Of a DNA stretch of 53,527 nt, positions 44,853 to 53,527 are shown piece by piece (the stretch's first letter is position 1; every line of letters starts with the position of its first letter). The DNA comes from Halobacteriales archaeon QH_6_64_20 (GTDB lineage Archaea > Halobacteriota > Halobacteria > Halobacteriales > Halococcaceae). The stretch lies in the NCBI GenBank assembly GCA_003021235.1, contig PXQR01000064.1, positions 1 to 53,527 on the forward strand, written 5' to 3'. The notes under the pieces were generated by a model that searched no databases, had not been told where the DNA came from, and worked only from the letters and a program-made list of their open reading frames with translations. The position numbers were made by a program, and so were the translations under genes.

Positions 44853-45795
44853 CGGTGCCGCCTCCCGCGCCGGCCATCTCCTCGGAGCCGAGGCCGAGAA
44901 GCTCGTATCCGGCGACCAGTATCACGATGACGACGACCATCATCGCGATCGACAGTGCGGCCCCGAACGGGACGTTGAGGTTGTTCAACGACTGGTTGCC
45001 GATGATGACCGGTAGCGTCCACTGTGCGGGTTTCCCGAGGAGGCGCGGCACGATGTACGCCCCGAGTGCGAGGATGAACACGAGCATCCATGCGGAATAG
45101 ATCCCGTTCTTCGAGAGCGGAACGGTGACGTTCCGGAACGTCTGAAACCGATCCGCCCCGAGGTTCTTCGAGGCCTCTTCGAGTTCCGGGTCGATGTTGT
45201 TAATACTCGAATAGAGCGTCAGGATCGCGAAGGGCAAGAACACGTACGTCATCCCGATCGCGAGCGCCCAGATCCCCGGCGTGAGCGACAAAGCCGTGTC
45301 GATCGCGCCGATCGTGAGCAGGAACTCGTTGAGTACCCCGTTCTTGGAGAGGATGACGGTCCACGCGTACGACCGAATGATGTAGGTGAGCCACATCGTG
45401 GACACGATGGTCGTGATGTAGACCCGCCGTCGAAGCCGCGAGTCCATCCGGGCGAGCGTGTACGCGACCGGGTAGCCGATCGCGAGGCAACCGAACGCCG
45501 TCGCCATCGAGAGGGCGACCGTAAAGCCCAGTCGTCGGAAGTAAAGCGGTACCGTGAACAACCGGCGGTAGTGCTCCAGTGTGAAGCCGACCTGATAGTA
45601 CTCGCCGGAGGGTTTCGGATAGAAACTCGTCGCGATCAACAGGAACAGCGGGACTGCGAAGAAGAGCGCGAGCATCGCGAGGGGATACCCGAGCACGATC
45701 GATTCGGACCGGTCGTTCAGCCAGCCCCTGAGTCGCCCGGAAGATTCGGATCGGTCCCGCGTATAGGGGGTTTCGGTCTCGGTCTCGCCGGCCAT
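44845..45795 (-). CDS. potB: ABC transporter permease, PotB-like
   Basis: Protein of 316 residues, six helices, with the EAA loop EEASKNLGADRFQTFRNVTV. The N-terminal 30 residues are a hydrophilic extension. PotB/YdcU-type. The start codon shares its base with the end of the ATPase gene (45795), showing tight coupling. Confidence 0.9.
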   Translation of the reverse strand: MAGETETETPYTRDRSESSGRLRGWLNDRSESIVLGYPLAMLALFFAVPLFLLIATSFYPKPSGEYYQVGFTLEHYRRLFTVPLYFRRLGFTVALSMATAFGCLAIGYPVAYTLARMDSRLRRRVYITTIVSTMWLTYIIRSYAWTVILSKNGVLNEFLLTIGAIDTALSLTPGIWALAIGMTYVFLPFAILTLYSSINNIDPELEEASKNLGADRFQTFRNVTVPLSKNGIYSAWMLVFILALGAYIVPRLLGKPAQWTLPVIIGNQSLNNLNVPFGAALSIAMMVVVIVILVAGYELLGLGSEEMAGAGGGTDG

Positions 45796-46964
45796 TACGA
45801 ACCCGTCTCCGCTTCGATTTCTGGACGAACGTCGACGACACGGTTCTCGACGATCGACTCGATCGAGAGCGCGCGCGCTCGTTCCGCGGCGAAGCTCACC
45901 CGGACCCTGTCGCCACGCTCGATCGGCGTCGCGCGCTGCTCGCCCGCCTGGGTGGTCACGATGAGTTCGGTCCCCGCGTCGGTGTAGACACGGTACTCGA
46001 CCGTGCCGCCGAGCATCTGGACGAGGTTCACCTCGCCGGCGGTGACGTTCGCACGCGTCCCGCCGTCACCGATCGCGTCCTCGGTCTCGTGGCGTTCGAG
46101 CGATATCCCCTCCGGTCGGACGACGACGCCGACGTCGGTGCCGGCGTCGAGACGGTCGTCCGCGGTCGCTTTCAGGACACCCGTGTCGGTGTCGACATCG
46201 ACGACGCCCTCCTCGCCCCCGGTGACCGAACCCCGGAACACGTTGGCTTTCCCGATGAAGTCGGCGACGAAGATCGACTCCGGTTCGTGGTAGACCGTAT
46301 CCGGGCTCCCGACCTGCTCGAACTCGCCGTCGTTCAACACGACGATCCGGTCGGACATCGTCATCGCTTCCTCCTGGTTGTGGGTGACGAACACGGTCGT
46401 CACGCCGAGGTCCTTCTGGATGCGTGAGAGCTCGGCTTGCATCTGCTTGCGGAGCTTCTCGTCGAGGCTGGCGAGCGGTTCGTCGAGCAACAGGGCTCCC
46501 GGATTGAGCGCGAGGGCACGCGCGAGCGCGACCCGCTGTTGCTGGCCGCCCGAGAGCTGGCTCGGCATTCGCTCCTCGATACCGGGCAGTTCGATCATCG
46601 CCAGCATCTCCGTGACCCGGTCGTCGACCTCCGTGTCCGAAAAGTCCCGGTCGGCGACCCGCATCCCGTACGCGACGTTTTCCTCGACCGTCATGTGTGG
46701 GAACAGTGCGAACGACTGGAACACCATCCCCACGTCGCGCCGGTAGGGTGGTTCGGCCGTGATCTCCCGGTCGTCCATTGCGATCCGACCGTCGGTCACC
46801 GTCTCGAACCCCGCGATACACCGGAGCGTCGTCGTCTTCCCACAGCCGGAGGGACCGACCAGCGTGACGAACTCGCCGTCCTTGACCGTGAGGTCGATGT
46901 CGTCGACCGCGACGACGTCGCTTCCGTACACCTTCGTGAGCCCATCCAGTTCGATCCGTGACAT
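45795..46964 (-). CDS. potA: ABC transporter ATP-binding protein, PotA-like
   Basis: Protein of 389 residues. Walker [11 protein letters not shown] (38-47), Q-loop [17 protein letters not shown], signature [20 protein letters not shown] and Walker [13 protein letters not shown] are intact, followed by the switch His ([14 protein letters not shown]). The C-terminal 120 residues form a TOBE regulatory domain of the spermidine/Fe3+/maltose type. It powers the importer from the cytoplasmic side. It begins 6 nt after the binding-protein gene. Confidence 0.95.
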   Translation of the reverse strand: MSRIELDGLTKVYGSDVVAVDDIDLTVKDGEFVTLVGPSGCGKTTTLRCIAGFETVTDGRIAMDDREITAEPPYRRDVGMVFQSFALFPHMTVEENVAYGMRVADRDFSDTEVDDRVTEMLAMIELPGIEERMPSQLSGGQQQRVALARALALNPGALLLDEPLASLDEKLRKQMQAELSRIQKDLGVTTVFVTHNQEEAMTMSDRIVVLNDGEFEQVGSPDTVYHEPESIFVADFIGKANVFRGSVTGGEEGVVDVDTDTGVLKATADDRLDAGTDVGVVVRPEGISLERHETEDAIGDGGTRANVTAGEVNLVQMLGGTVEYRVYTDAGTELIVTTQAGEQRATPIERGDRVRVSFAAERARALSIESIVENRVVDVRPEIEAETGS

Positions 46965-46970
46965 GGGGTC

Positions 46971-48134
46971 TCAGGAGAGAACCGTCTGTTTCCACTGTTC
47001 GGAGAGCCACTGTTCCTTTTCGAGGTAGAGCCGATTGTACGGCCTGATCGCCGCCTCGGGACCGGGACCGTACACCTTCTGGTAGAGATCGTCCGAGAGG
47101 TTGAGTTCGCTTTCCCCGATGGTCGGGACGCTGTAGAGCTGTTCGGTGATCTGGGTCTGGACGTCGGAACGGATGGCGTAGTCGACGAACTGCTTCGCCG
47201 CGTCCGGGTAGTTCGTGGTTCGAACGATCGTCCACGACCCGAAGTTGAGGACGCCGCCTTCCTCCGGGAACCGTGTCTCTACCGGTGCACCTTTCTCCTT
47301 CATTACGAGCGAGACGTCGTTGTACATCTGGGTCGCGCCGATGTTGCCCTCCCTGAGTGGCTGCTGTGCCTCCGCTTCCTGGGCCCACCACAGGCCGATC
47401 TGAGGGTTGACCTCGGTGACTCTCTCCATTACCGCCCTGATGTCCTCCTTGGTCCGGAGCGAGTCACGCCCGTTGAACTCGTCGAAGGTATGAGCCGCGA
47501 TGTCGAGCAAGAACCCGTCGCCCGGGAGCCGGTTCGCGGCGAGTTGGCTCGCGTACTGATCGTTCCAGAGGTCCTTCCAGCTCGTCAGGGGCTGGTCCAT
47601 GACCTCGGTATTGGTGGTGAGGTTCAGCGACCAGCCGAATCCCCCGATCCCCACGATGTCTCCCTGATCGCCTTTCGCGACTAAGTCGTCGATAACCGCG
47701 TCGAGCCGGGAGATATCGTCGGGACTGTAATTGAGCCACGTCCCCATGTCCGTTCCCCGGATGCGGGCGTCGGGGGCGACGACGACGACATCGACCGGCG
47801 CTTCTCCCGCGTCGACGGCCTGTTTGAGTTTGACCATCGCGTCCCCGATGGACTGTGGCTCGCTTTGTGCAGGGATACCGCTGTCCTCGGTGAACGGCTC
47901 TACGAGCGCGCCGTCGAGGACCTCCTTGAACACGCCGCCGTAGACGCCGATCTTGAGCGGATCGCTCTCCGACGGCGACTGATCATCGCTACCGACGATC
48001 CGTGAGGTACAGCCCGCGAGTCCCGTCGCTGCGAGCGTGCCCGCCGCGACACTCGATCGCAGGAATCGTCGACGAGTCGGTGTCGTGGTCCGTGCGCGTT
48101 TCTCCGCTCGATCCGTACTGCTGGTTGATGGCAT
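46971..48134 (-). CDS. potD: Extracellular solute-binding lipoprotein, PotD-like
   Basis: Protein of 387 residues from ATG 48134. A Tat signal (TRRRFLRSSVAAGTLAATGL) ends in the lipobox LAGC, so it is exported folded and lipid-anchored outside the cell. The mature part is a two-lobe periplasmic-binding-protein fold of the polyamine type: GVYGGVFKEVLDGALVEPFT, then FLLDIAAHTFDEFNG, LWWAQEAEAQQPLREGNIGA and FVDYAIRSDVQTQITEQLYS. First gene of the operon. Polyamine binding in PotD depends on acidic and aromatic pocket residues that cannot be checked by eye, so the substrate could be another cation or opine-like compound. Confidence 0.92.
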   Translation of the reverse strand: MPSTSSTDRAEKRARTTTPTRRRFLRSSVAAGTLAATGLAGCTSRIVGSDDQSPSESDPLKIGVYGGVFKEVLDGALVEPFTEDSGIPAQSEPQSIGDAMVKLKQAVDAGEAPVDVVVVAPDARIRGTDMGTWLNYSPDDISRLDAVIDDLVAKGDQGDIVGIGGFGWSLNLTTNTEVMDQPLTSWKDLWNDQYASQLAANRLPGDGFLLDIAAHTFDEFNGRDSLRTKEDIRAVMERVTEVNPQIGLWWAQEAEAQQPLREGNIGATQMYNDVSLVMKEKGAPVETRFPEEGGVLNFGSWTIVRTTNYPDAAKQFVDYAIRSDVQTQITEQLYSVPTIGESELNLSDDLYQKVYGPGPEAAIRPYNRLYLEKEQWLSEQWKQTVLS

Positions 48135-48896
48135 TGTTGTTCCACCTCGTTGGCCCGTGACTGAGCGTATGCGAGTAAAAACCTTACGTCGGACCGGACC
48201 GGGCGCTCCTCGTAGCCTCGAACCACTCCCGTCTCGAATCGTCTTCGACGATACCGGCCGAACGACCGATGATGTCGAGAGTACAGGTCGGTACGGTAGA
48301 CGGTACGGGTCGGTGTATGGTAGCCGATACGTCTCCCGCGTCCACGCGTCCCTCTCGGCGGGCGGCAACACGTTGCCGATAGGATCGGATCCCCGGAACC
48401 GCGTTGACGACGTTCACCCCCCCTCCGGTCAGCGCTGGCTCCGTAACGACCGACGCTCGGCGCAAATCCGAAATCGGCTACGGCTGTCCGGTAACAGTAC
48501 GGTATTCTCGATCGGTCTCCGTTCCCTCGACTACGGTGAATACCTCGCGACCCAGGTCGTGCCAACGTGGAACACCCGTTCCGCCGCCCCGCACGGCCGG
48601 CTCCTGTCGAGACGTGATCAGTGCTCATGGCCTATCGTTGTAACGCTCTTTCGGCGCTACCTGACACGAGGGCACGCCGCCGCCGCTCTACCAGTATGCG
48701 ATAACAACGATCGGTACGACCGAGGCCAGGCCGTTCGGCGACGATCACGAGGACGCGGAACCGAGCCGGAGTGCTCTCGGCGTACAACGAGGCGATCGAT
48801 GGAGGATCGAACGAGTTCGTCGATGAGTACGGCGAGCCGAATTCCGTCGTTCGTCTTCACCCGTCGAACCGGCAGTTGATCGTGCCGCCATCGCGC
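48135..48896. other. Intergenic region upstream of the transporter operon
   Basis: About 760 nt. No complete gene. A short minus-strand stretch (about 48485-48560) reads WHDLGREVFTVVEGTETDRE then YRTVTGQP and stop, with natural-looking composition, so it may be the end of an eroded gene. I see no other recognisable content. Confidence 0.4.
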
Positions 48897-48902
48897 TTAT
48901 AC
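48897..48902 (+). promoter_or_regulatory. TATA box of the small Hsp20-like gene
   Basis: TTATAC, 24-29 nt before the GTG at 48926; leaderless spacing. Confidence 0.55.
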
Positions 48903-48925
48903 GTCCCGATCCCCTACGGAGAGGT

Positions 48926-49165
48926 GTGAACGCACCTGATTCGCTCCAGCGCATCGACGAGGAAGACGGCATCGTGCGCGAGTACGACTACGGCGACGAA
49001 CACCTGATCACGATCGACTTCGGCGAGGGCTACGGCGACGCGACGATCGACGTCGTGGACGACACCGCCATCGTCGTCGTCGACGACGAGCAGTTCGACG
49101 TCGACATCCCGGCCGACGCCTCCGACGTGACCGCGAACAACGGCGTCCTGACGATCACGGCCTAA
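48926..49165 (+). CDS. Small Hsp20/CS-like beta-sandwich protein (DUF7127-like)
   Basis: Protein of 79 residues from GTG 48926. It is very acidic, all beta, with short strands EYDYGDEHLITIDFG, DATIDVVDDTAIVVVDDEQF and DVDIPADASDVTANNGVLTI. The final NNGVLTI motif is the C-terminal strand signature of alpha-crystallin/CS domains. It is shorter than Hsp20 and lacks the IxI tail, so it may not oligomerise like a chaperone. Conserved haloarchaeal family of unknown function. Confidence 0.75.
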   Translation: MNAPDSLQRIDEEDGIVREYDYGDEHLITIDFGEGYGDATIDVVDDTAIVVVDDEQFDVDIPADASDVTANNGVLTITA

Positions 49166-49298
49166 AGCCCGTTGTTGCCATCGGAAGTCCGAGCGAGGTC
49201 GAAACAGTCCCGGCTTGTCGACCGGTTTTCGCTATCAGCGCGGACGCCGACGAACTGTGCCGACGGATCGAAGTCCCCGTTACCGTTCGACCTGTCCG

Positions 49299-49691
49299 TT
49301 ATTCGGTCCCCTCGATCGCCTCGATATCGTGAACTCGCCCGAGTGCTACCTGCCACTGCGAGCCAGTGGCGCTTTTGACGACCAGCGTCGCCGGCGCGAA
49401 CCACCGGTCTCGGTCGTCGCGCTCCGCTCGAACGGCTAGTACTGCCTCGTCGAGCGAGGTAACGGTAGTATGTCGACGCACCTGCTCTACGTCCGTCGGT
49501 CGAACGAACGCGAGACGACCCTGTTCGCGCTCGTCGACCGTTCCGACCCGACCGTCGATCGGTCCCTCGTCGGTTCGTATCGTGACTTCGCTTCCTTCAC
49601 TATGCGTTAGAAACCCCTCGATCGCCTCGAAACTCCCGTCGCCGTGTCCCGGCCTCGCCTCTCCGTCGGTCGTCGTCGTTTCGTACGACAT
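49299..49691 (-). CDS. Hypothetical haloarchaeal protein
   Basis: Protein of 130 residues from ATG 49691; a TTG two codons upstream is less likely. A T/A-rich box (TTAAT at about 49713-49720 on the minus strand) lies 22-29 nt upstream. The protein is soluble, mixed alpha/beta, with an Sm-like or small beta-barrel feel (GFLTHSEGSEVTIRTDEGPI, DGRVGTVDEREQGRLAFVRP). No family is recognised. Confidence 0.55.
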   Translation of the reverse strand: MSYETTTTDGEARPGHGDGSFEAIEGFLTHSEGSEVTIRTDEGPIDGRVGTVDEREQGRLAFVRPTDVEQVRRHTTVTSLDEAVLAVRAERDDRDRWFAPATLVVKSATGSQWQVALGRVHDIEAIEGTE

Positions 49692-49724
49692 GCTCAAACG
49701 GTACTTTTAGTCGCATTAAATTCG

Positions 49725-50030
49725 TCGAAATATAGGAGCCGAAACGACGTATTACCGGATCCAGTCCGTATACCTATGACTGGTATGACGGGCCATACGG
49801 GTTCTCGACGACAGTAAAAGCCCTCTACATCAGTGTGTCGTGAGCTCGATCGGACCGATCAGTTTGATCGGCTCGGAACGACACTCCGAAACCGGATACG
49901 AGTCGATACGGCACACGTCGGTCGATGTGGCGTTTCCGTGGCGTTTCCGAGCCGGCGATCCGAGGTCGGTGAGTCGATCGTAGCCTCGGCTTGAGCAACT
50001 CGATAGCCGGTCCGCGACCGAGGTAGTCGG
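49725..50030. other. Intergenic region without a recognisable gene
   Basis: About 305 nt; short Arg/Ser-rich frames only. Nothing recognisable. Confidence 0.4.
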
Positions 50031-50243
50031 TTAGTTCTCTCGCTGTCGAGGATCGACAGTCGTGTCGGACGTGAGCAGGAGATCGGCGGGAAGCACGCCA
50101 CGTCGGCGAACGAGGTTCGCGAAGAACCGCGCGACCCGGCCGCGTCCGGTCAGCGGGCTGGCCATCCCGGGCAGGTAGAACCCGGTGTCGGGCTGTTCGG
50201 TTGGAGTCGTTCCGTCGGCACTGCGAGTCGGTGTTCTCTCCAT
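50031..50243 (-). CDS. Small hypothetical protein
   Basis: Protein of 70 residues from ATG 50243 (MERTPTRSADGTTPTEQPDT). The N-terminal third is disordered; then GFYLPGMASPLTGRGRVARF and FANLVRRRGVLPADLLLTSD suggest a short amphipathic helix region. A CTTAAAAAC-type TATA element at 50267-50274 gives leaderless spacing, which supports a real gene. Function unknown. Confidence 0.5.
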   Translation of the reverse strand: MERTPTRSADGTTPTEQPDTGFYLPGMASPLTGRGRVARFFANLVRRRGVLPADLLLTSDTTVDPRQREN

Positions 50244-50266
50244 ATTTCACAGTTGAGTGCCGCGTG

Positions 50267-50274
50267 TTTTTAAG
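50267..50274 (-). promoter_or_regulatory. TATA box of the 70-residue gene
   Basis: Minus-strand CTTAAAAA, 24-31 nt before the ATG at 50243. Confidence 0.45.
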
Positions 50275-50431
50275 GATTGTGAAAATACCTACGCAGAAGC
50301 CGAATTTAGTTTCAATATAGACAAACACTCGCACGGGTTCGAGTCGGTCCAGCCTTCCGGCTCGGGCGACCGGTCGGCGACGGGCCTGTGTTACGCGAGC
50401 GGTCGGAGCGAGCGGCGGGTTCGGCACCGGC

Positions 50432-51499
50432 TCAGAAGTCGGCTACGACCTCGATACCGTCCGTCTCGTAGTCGGTCATCGCCGTCAATCGCTCCGAAAC
50501 CTCCTCCAGCGCGACCTCCCGCGTCACCAGCCGGCCGGGATCGAGTCGCCCCCGTTCGACGAGCGGTAGTATCTCGTCGTAGCGCGTCGGAGGCATCCCG
50601 CGCACGCCGTGAAAATCGATCTCGCGCTGGCACATCGTGTCCGTCGGAAGCGGAATCGAGCCCCGTTCGGCACTGCCGGTTAGCCCCACCTGGACGTGGC
50701 GACCTCGGCGGCGGAGGCTCTCGGTGGCCTGTCGGCAGGTCTCCGCTCGGCCGAGCGCGTCCATCGAGACGTGCGCCCCGTCCCCGGTTGCCGCGCGTAC
50801 CGCTTTCGGGACGGCCTCAACGTCGGTCGGGTTCACCGTCGCCGCCGCGCCGAGGTCGGCCGCGTGATCGAGTTTGCCCTCGTCGATGTCGACCGCGACG
50901 ACGCTCGCGCCGAACGCGGTCGCGATCTGTACGGCCGAGAGGCCGACTCCGCCACAGCCGACGACCGCCACCCACTCGCCGGCCTCGACGCCGGCACGAT
51001 GACGAAGGGCGTGGAAGGCGGTCACGTATCGACACCCGAGTGCCGCCATATCGATGCTATCGACGCCCGCGGGCAGTGAGACGGCGTTGTACTCGGCGGC
51101 GGGCACGTGAACGAACTCGCCGAAGGCCCCCGGTGCCTCCGGCTCGAAGCCGAGCGCTAACCCGTCGGCACAGACGTTCCCGTGACCGTTCACGCAGTGC
51201 CGACAGGTCCCGTCGCCGAGATTAAACGGGACGGCTACGCGATCGCCTTCCTCGATCCCTTCTACCTGCTCGCCGACCGCCGATACTACGCCGGCCGGTT
51301 CGTGACCCAGTACCTGCCCGAGCGGGGCCTGATCGTCCGCCCACTCGCCGTGGCCCTGCCAGGCGTGCCAGTCCGACCGACAGATCCCACACGCCTCGAC
51401 TTCGACGACGATCCCGTCGGGATCGGGGTCGGGGATCTCGATGGATTCGACCGCGAGCGGTTTGCCGTACGCCTCCAAGATCGCTGCGCGCATGCTCAT
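50432..51499 (-). CDS. adh: Zinc-dependent alcohol dehydrogenase (MDR family)
   Basis: Protein of 355 residues. Catalytic zinc ligands are suggested by VEACGICRSDWHAWQG and VLGHEPAGVV (Cys and Gly-His-Glu). A structural-zinc lobe, CRHCVNGHGNVC, shows three of the usual four Cys. The NAD(P) fold is VAVVGCGGVGLSAVQIATAF, and the Asp of VVAVDIDEGKLDHA indicates NAD over NADP. It oxidises or reduces an alcohol/aldehyde pair; the substrate is not predictable. Single gene between a small protein and rfcL. Confidence 0.92.
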   Translation of the reverse strand: MSMRAAILEAYGKPLAVESIEIPDPDPDGIVVEVEACGICRSDWHAWQGHGEWADDQAPLGQVLGHEPAGVVSAVGEQVEGIEEGDRVAVPFNLGDGTCRHCVNGHGNVCADGLALGFEPEAPGAFGEFVHVPAAEYNAVSLPAGVDSIDMAALGCRYVTAFHALRHRAGVEAGEWVAVVGCGGVGLSAVQIATAFGASVVAVDIDEGKLDHAADLGAAATVNPTDVEAVPKAVRAATGDGAHVSMDALGRAETCRQATESLRRRGRHVQVGLTGSAERGSIPLPTDTMCQREIDFHGVRGMPPTRYDEILPLVERGRLDPGRLVTREVALEEVSERLTAMTDYETDGIEVVADF

Positions 51500-51606
51500 G
51501 GACCCTAGCTCTGCGCCGCCTCGGAAAAAGCGGTAGGCTCGACGTTCGATCCCCGTTCGTAACCGATCGAAAGAGTAGTTCGAGGACGGCTATCGATAAG
51601 GCACCG

Positions 51607-53199
51607 TCAGTAGAAGTCGCTCAGTCCCGACTGGGAGTCGTCCGACCCGTCCGTCGCGTTTTCGTTCTCGTCTCCCTCGCTCCCGTCTTCTTCGTTACTC
51701 TCGTCCTCCGCTACCACGTCGCCGTCCGTGCCTCCTTCCCGTTCGGTGGTCGGTTCACCGCCGTTCGTAGCCTCGCTCTCGACTCCCTCGACTGCGGGTT
51801 CGTCGGTGGTCGCGTCGTCGTCCTCGACGTCGCTGCCGTCCGTCTCGCTATCGCTCGACCCTTCCGCTGGGGCTTCGCCGTTGCGCGTCGCGTTCTCGAA
51901 CGCTCCGCCGGAGTGGGCTACCGCGTCTTCCTCGCGCTGGGCCTGGGCGTCGGCGACGATCGACTCGACTTTGTTCGTACTCTCGCCGCTCCCGGTGACA
52001 AAGGAGAGGTCTTTTGCGTCCAGGTCGTAGCGCGCGGCCATCTCGACCGTGAGATCCCGGGGCTTGCAGTGATGGGTCATCGCCGCGAGGAAGGGCAGGA
52101 CCGCTCGACGAGCAGTACCCATGCTCACGCCGCTGTTCTCGGCGATCTTCCGGGCGATCGCGTCCCGGCGGTCCCGGGTACTCCGCGAGCGGCCGAGCTT
52201 CGACCAGTAACTCGGCGGGCCGTAGCGGGTCCACCCACCTTTCGACTCCCGGCGCGACGCCGCGACCCCGGCGGTCATGTTGTCCCCGGCGTAGCGCCAG
52301 TACGTGTAGTTCTGACTCGCTCTGACTCGGCCGAGCCAGCGGTCGGCGTTCGAGAGGAAGCCAAAGGCGTCGGCCAGTTCCGCGCCCGCGTAGTCCTCGG
52401 GGACGTTGTCCTCGATCCAGTTGATGAGGTCGTCGGGGGTTTCGTCGACTTCGTAGGATGCCCGCAGAGCGCCCTGGGCGTCCTCCTCTTTGATCAGCGC
52501 GTCGAGGAAGTCGAAGATCCCTTTCTTCCTGTCGCGCTCGCCGGTGACGACGTCCTCGACGGTGAGCCGCTCGGTGCGTTCGGCGATCGCCTGGAGGTCG
52601 TTTACCGCCCCGCGGAGATCGCCGCTGTTCTGCTCGGCGAGGCGCTGGAGGGCCTCGTTCTCGAACTCGACACCCTCCTGACGACAGATGTCCCGTAGCA
52701 CCGGAAGGATCGAACGCGCGGCGACGTCCCGGAACTCGATGGTCTCACAGGCACTCCTGAGCGACCGGGACATCTCGTAGAAGTCGTTCGCGATCAGGAG
52801 CACCGGCTGCCCGGCGTCCTTGATGAGGCTCGCGATCGCGCCCGAACCGCCGCGATCGACGTTGCCATGGAGGTTGTCGGCCTCGTCGAGGATGACTAGC
52901 CGCCGCCCGGTGCCGCCGGCAGTGAGCGTGCCGCTTTTGGCGGCTTCGCCGGCGACCCGTTCGACGACGCTCGCGGTGCGCTGGTCCGAAGCGTTGAGTT
53001 CGATCGTGTCCCAGCCCATGTCGTTCGCGAGGGCATGCGCCGCGGAGGTCTTCCCGATGCCGGGACTGCCGTGGAGGACGACGGCTTCCTGGTGTGAGTC
53101 CCACGACTCGGCCCACTGGCGTAGCTCGTCGCGGGCCGTGTCGTTGCCCCGCAGTTCCGCGAGGGTTGCCGGGCGGTACGTCTCCGTCCAATCTGCCAT
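51607..53199 (-). CDS. rfcL: Replication factor C large subunit with acidic tail and PIP box
   Basis: Protein of 530 residues. The AAA+ core has Walker A GSPGIGKT (44-51), Walker B RLVILDEADN (near 105) and the sensor and lid regions of RfcL (VARSILPVLRDICRQEGVEF, then NSGDLRGAVNDLQAIAERTE). The lid and collar continue to about residue 420. Residues about 425-520 are an Asp/Glu/Ser/Thr-rich tail, and the last eight residues QSGLSDFY are a canonical PCNA-interacting (PIP) box. It is the clamp-loader large subunit that opens PCNA during replication, working with RfcS encoded elsewhere. The acidic tail would hold the PIP box away from the body of the protein. Confidence 0.96.
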   Translation of the reverse strand: MADWTETYRPATLAELRGNDTARDELRQWAESWDSHQEAVVLHGSPGIGKTSAAHALANDMGWDTIELNASDQRTASVVERVAGEAAKSGTLTAGGTGRRLVILDEADNLHGNVDRGGSGAIASLIKDAGQPVLLIANDFYEMSRSLRSACETIEFRDVAARSILPVLRDICRQEGVEFENEALQRLAEQNSGDLRGAVNDLQAIAERTERLTVEDVVTGERDRKKGIFDFLDALIKEEDAQGALRASYEVDETPDDLINWIEDNVPEDYAGAELADAFGFLSNADRWLGRVRASQNYTYWRYAGDNMTAGVAASRRESKGGWTRYGPPSYWSKLGRSRSTRDRRDAIARKIAENSGVSMGTARRAVLPFLAAMTHHCKPRDLTVEMAARYDLDAKDLSFVTGSGESTNKVESIVADAQAQREEDAVAHSGGAFENATRNGEAPAEGSSDSETDGSDVEDDDATTDEPAVEGVESEATNGGEPTTEREGGTDGDVVAEDESNEEDGSEGDENENATDGSDDSQSGLSDFY

Positions 53200-53278
53200 T
53201 GGTGTGTCTATGCTGGTGGCTCGTTTAGTGGTTCCGAAGGCTTCAAGCAGAGTACAGACTGGCCTTCTTTTGCTAACA

Positions 53279-53527
53279 CTACTCTACATACTCATTGGTA
53301 AGATGTTCAATAAGTTTCTCTTCTCTGGCTACTATGAAGTGCTCAGCAGAAGCTGGGTCCAGCGAACTCTTTGGATATTGATTGACCCGCCTGATTTCAG
53401 CTGCTTCCTCATCGCTCACCTCACTGCTCTCGAACCACTCTTTAGGCCACATCTCGCGCTTCTCTTCCTGGTTGAGTGGATGATGGAGTAGTTGGAGATT
53501 TCCGATACGGTCAAGATCAACTCTGTG
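53279..53527 (-). CDS. C-terminal end of a large protein, possibly DUF262/DUF1524 (GmrSD-type) nuclease
   Basis: The frame is open from the window edge to TAG at 53279-53281 (82 codons). LDRIGNLQLLHHPLNQEEKR matches the IGNLxLL...N pattern found near the end of DUF1524 domains of GmrSD-type restriction proteins, and SAEHFIVAREEKLIEHLTNE is a plausible terminal helix. The diagnostic HxxP HNH residues would lie outside the window. Base composition is AT-richer than the rest of the window, a sign of recent transfer. Family call is tentative. Confidence 0.5.
   Translation of the reverse strand, partial: HRVDLDRIGNLQLLHHPLNQEEKREMWPKEWFESSEVSDEEAAEIRRVNQYPKSSLDPASAEHFIVAREEKLIEHLTNEYVE

Overview
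The window is chromosomal DNA of a halophilic archaeon (class Halobacteria). The evidence is high G+C, very acidic deduced proteins, a near-complete Mrp/Mnh antiporter cluster, CDC48, RFC large subunit, the archaeal GHMP-type shikimate and pantoate kinases, a UbiA lipid prenyltransferase, halocyanin, a PGF-CTERM surface protein, an archaeal SRP RNA, bacterio-opsin-activator (HTH_10) regulators, and TATA boxes about 26 nt upstream of start codons (leaderless genes). I cannot name the genus from sequence alone.

Layout. 1-6.2 kb: minus-strand mnhA-B-C-D-E-F operon (mnhF runs off the edge). 6.4-7.8 kb: an alkaline-phosphatase-superfamily phosphodiesterase. 8.0-9.9 kb: a compact Type II restriction-modification island (small ribbon-helix-helix-like protein, putative m4C methyltransferase, convergent PD-(D/E)XK nuclease). 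10-18 kb: mostly housekeeping genes (cold-shock protein, YlbF-like protein, CDC48, pantoate kinase, shikimate kinase, chorismate mutase), with a decayed formate transporter/universal-stress gene. 18-32 kb: an accessory, decaying region with two truncated genes fused head to head (DHH phosphoesterase, FAD oxidase), genes broken by single stop codons, an 89-bp exact direct repeat 6.36 kb apart, a 1,625-residue multicopper oxidase between the repeats, and a membrane sensor/HTH_10 regulator next to a decayed paralogue. 32-42 kb: CoaBC, PGF-CTERM protein, SRPBCC protein, halocyanin, SRP RNA, CoA-binding protein, KaiC/RecA-like ATPase, UbiA enzyme, tRNA-Arg(TCG). 42-48 kb: a five-gene operon pairing a polyamine-type ABC importer with an amidase. 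49-53 kb: small proteins, zinc alcohol dehydrogenase, rfcL, and the C-terminus of an AT-rich, possibly GmrSD/DUF1524-type, gene at the right edge.

How parts work together. The Mnh proteins form one Na+/H+ antiporter complex. Pantoate kinase and CoaBC act in archaeal CoA synthesis; shikimate kinase and chorismate mutase act in aromatic amino acid synthesis. The methyltransferase and nuclease form one defence unit. The ABC importer and amidase probably import and hydrolyse an amide- or amine-containing nutrient. Several proteins (MnhB, cold-shock protein, shikimate kinase, CDC48, RfcL) carry acidic or low-complexity extensions; that of RfcL ends in a clear PCNA-binding motif.

The strongest candidates for something little described are the giant multicopper oxidase, whose copper motifs occur in permuted order and which has an FG-GAP-like tail and no export signal, and the restriction-modification island with its small overlapping ribbon-helix-helix-like gene.
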